From Nematostella vectensis (Eukaryota; Cnidaria; Anthozoa; Actiniaria; Edwardsiidae), in assembly GCF_932526225.1 (NCBI RefSeq), contig NC_064048.1:11222665-11286664 (forward strand): a DNA stretch of 64,000 nucleotides, read 5' to 3'. Positions within the stretch are counted from its first letter, which is position 1. Each line of letters opens with the position of its first letter. The notes under the pieces were generated by a model that was not told where the DNA came from, searched no databases, and was given only the letters and a program-made list of their open reading frames with translations. The translations under genes and the position numbers were made by a program. Positions 63,365 to 64,000 of this stretch are shown here, in pieces.

Positions 63365-64000
63365 GGCCATTGGCCTGGGATCGAACCCGGCCTAAAGAAC
63401 AAAACGGAAACCATACATACGGATTACCCAATCGGTATGGCAGCACAAGGCTTTTACGGAAGGCTGTAAAGAACCCGAAGGCCCCAAGCACCGATATTTC
63501 CGGCGAATATGCTGTACAACACTCTTGCAAGGTATTCCAACCCGCGCATTAATGGGGAGGACAATAACCAGGATCCCAGGCCTGTAATACGGTTACGCCA
63601 CGCACAGCTCGCTGAGATATAGGATGAAAAAAAATACAGGTCTATGTGGGCGTTTTGGGTCCCTTGGGGGCTCGCTATGTCGGCGTGGCATCGTAACGCA
63701 CGCGGGCGCATTGTCTTTTATTGTGTACAGAATGTCTCTGTCGTTTTTTGCTTTACTTTTAGTTTTGCTTTATTTTTATTATTATTTTTTTTTAGTCTTT
63801 TTATTTGCAGTTCTATGTACAGTATTTGACCATAGCTATGATAACAATTTTTCAAAATTATTGTAACCAACTATTGTAACCAATTATCGTAAACCAACTT
63901 GACTGCAAAACACTATTAGACATTTCTTTCATGTGACTGCGAAGTTGACATGTCAACATCTAGAGGGGCTTCACCCAACAAGGAATCATGGGGGACCATG
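63365..64000. repeat. Repeat unit 38, truncated by the window edge
   Basis: First 636 bp of a unit, ending 13 bases into the GWGA frame. The array evidently continues beyond the window. Confidence 0.95.

Larger units (their letters stand above)
1..64000. repeat. Satellite-like tandem array, ~1.71 kb unit, ~37.4 copies
   Basis: The whole window is head-to-tail copies of one unit. The anchor ATGGGGGACCATG starts at 729, 2438, 4155, 5870, 7578, 9286, 10992, 12698, 14424, 16136, 17860, 19564, 21269, 22988, 24687, 26412, 28134, 29833, 31535, 33243, 34950, 36657, 38369, 40082, 41791, 43497, 45202, 46917, 48626, 50333, 52041, 53748, 55457, 57169, 58876, 60584, 62285 and 63988. Mean spacing is 1709.7 bp. 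Most length variation comes from the A tract; by eye, copies differ by a handful to a few tens of substitutions. No inversion, no foreign insertion and no unique flank is seen. I noticed one BamHI site per unit. The unit is much longer than classical satellites and looks built from mobile-element pieces. The family is not one I recognise. Confidence 0.98.

Noticed and set aside
1-64000. CRISPR array
   Set aside because: The repeat is 1.7 kb with no spacers; units are contiguous and similar along their whole length.

Overview
The window is one uninterrupted tandem array of a non-coding unit of about 1.71 kb. A fixed anchor (the ATG of an 81-codon frame) recurs 38 times, from 729 to 63988, with spacings of 1699-1726 bp (mean 1709.7). 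The window therefore holds about 37.4 units, all in the same orientation, with no unique flanking DNA at either end. I set the unit boundary at the GGCCATTGGCC motif just after the A-rich tract: 36 units start with that motif intact, and units 10 and 19 carry variants of it. A 106-bp tail precedes the first boundary, and the last unit is cut at 64000.

The window suggests a nuclear eukaryotic genome, probably an animal. The evidence is long A tracts, AT-rich spacer DNA, a tRNA-type Pol III B box, animal-like splice-acceptor strings, AATAAA signals, and a fossil resembling the RNase H region of DIRS-type (tyrosine-recombinase) retrotransposons. I cannot name the species. There is no bacterial gene organisation, no convincing protein-coding gene and no rRNA or snRNA gene. 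The open frames are repeated non-coding sequence; several open only from TTG, and they break freely when A-run lengths change.

Each unit has the same layout, described with coordinates from unit 33 (54834-56542), which is close to consensus. (1) A CpG-rich block of about 375 bp opens with a leftward (minus-strand) tRNA-like Pol III module: A-box-like element, perfect B box, GGCC hairpin, then T9 and a much longer T tract. (2) A pyrimidine-rich stretch ends in TTTGCAG. (3) Three 13-14 bp direct repeats and a perfect 14-bp palindrome follow. (4) A rightward 81-codon frame carries GWGA and a degenerate HINELEL-like motif. (5) An AT-rich spacer holds three AATAAA hexamers. (6) The last 400 bp hold a cluster of perfect short hairpins, four with a 7-nt loop, and a second polypyrimidine-AG. 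(7) An A tract of 18-42 nt, CATAGAG and A8-11 lead to the next unit.

The array shows layered duplication. Units 22-26 and 27-31 are a tandem duplication of five units (offset about 8.545 kb). Units 10-11 and 19-20 match at an offset of nine units (about 15.39 kb). Units 12-14 and 15-17 form a weaker three-unit pattern. Units 7-9, 16-17, 28-29 and 32-33 are locally near-identical. This fits unequal crossover plus gene conversion. The most interesting signals are the Pol III-like module repeated in every unit, the hairpin cluster (one stem has a G-C, G-U, A-U series among copies) and the composite origin of the unit.
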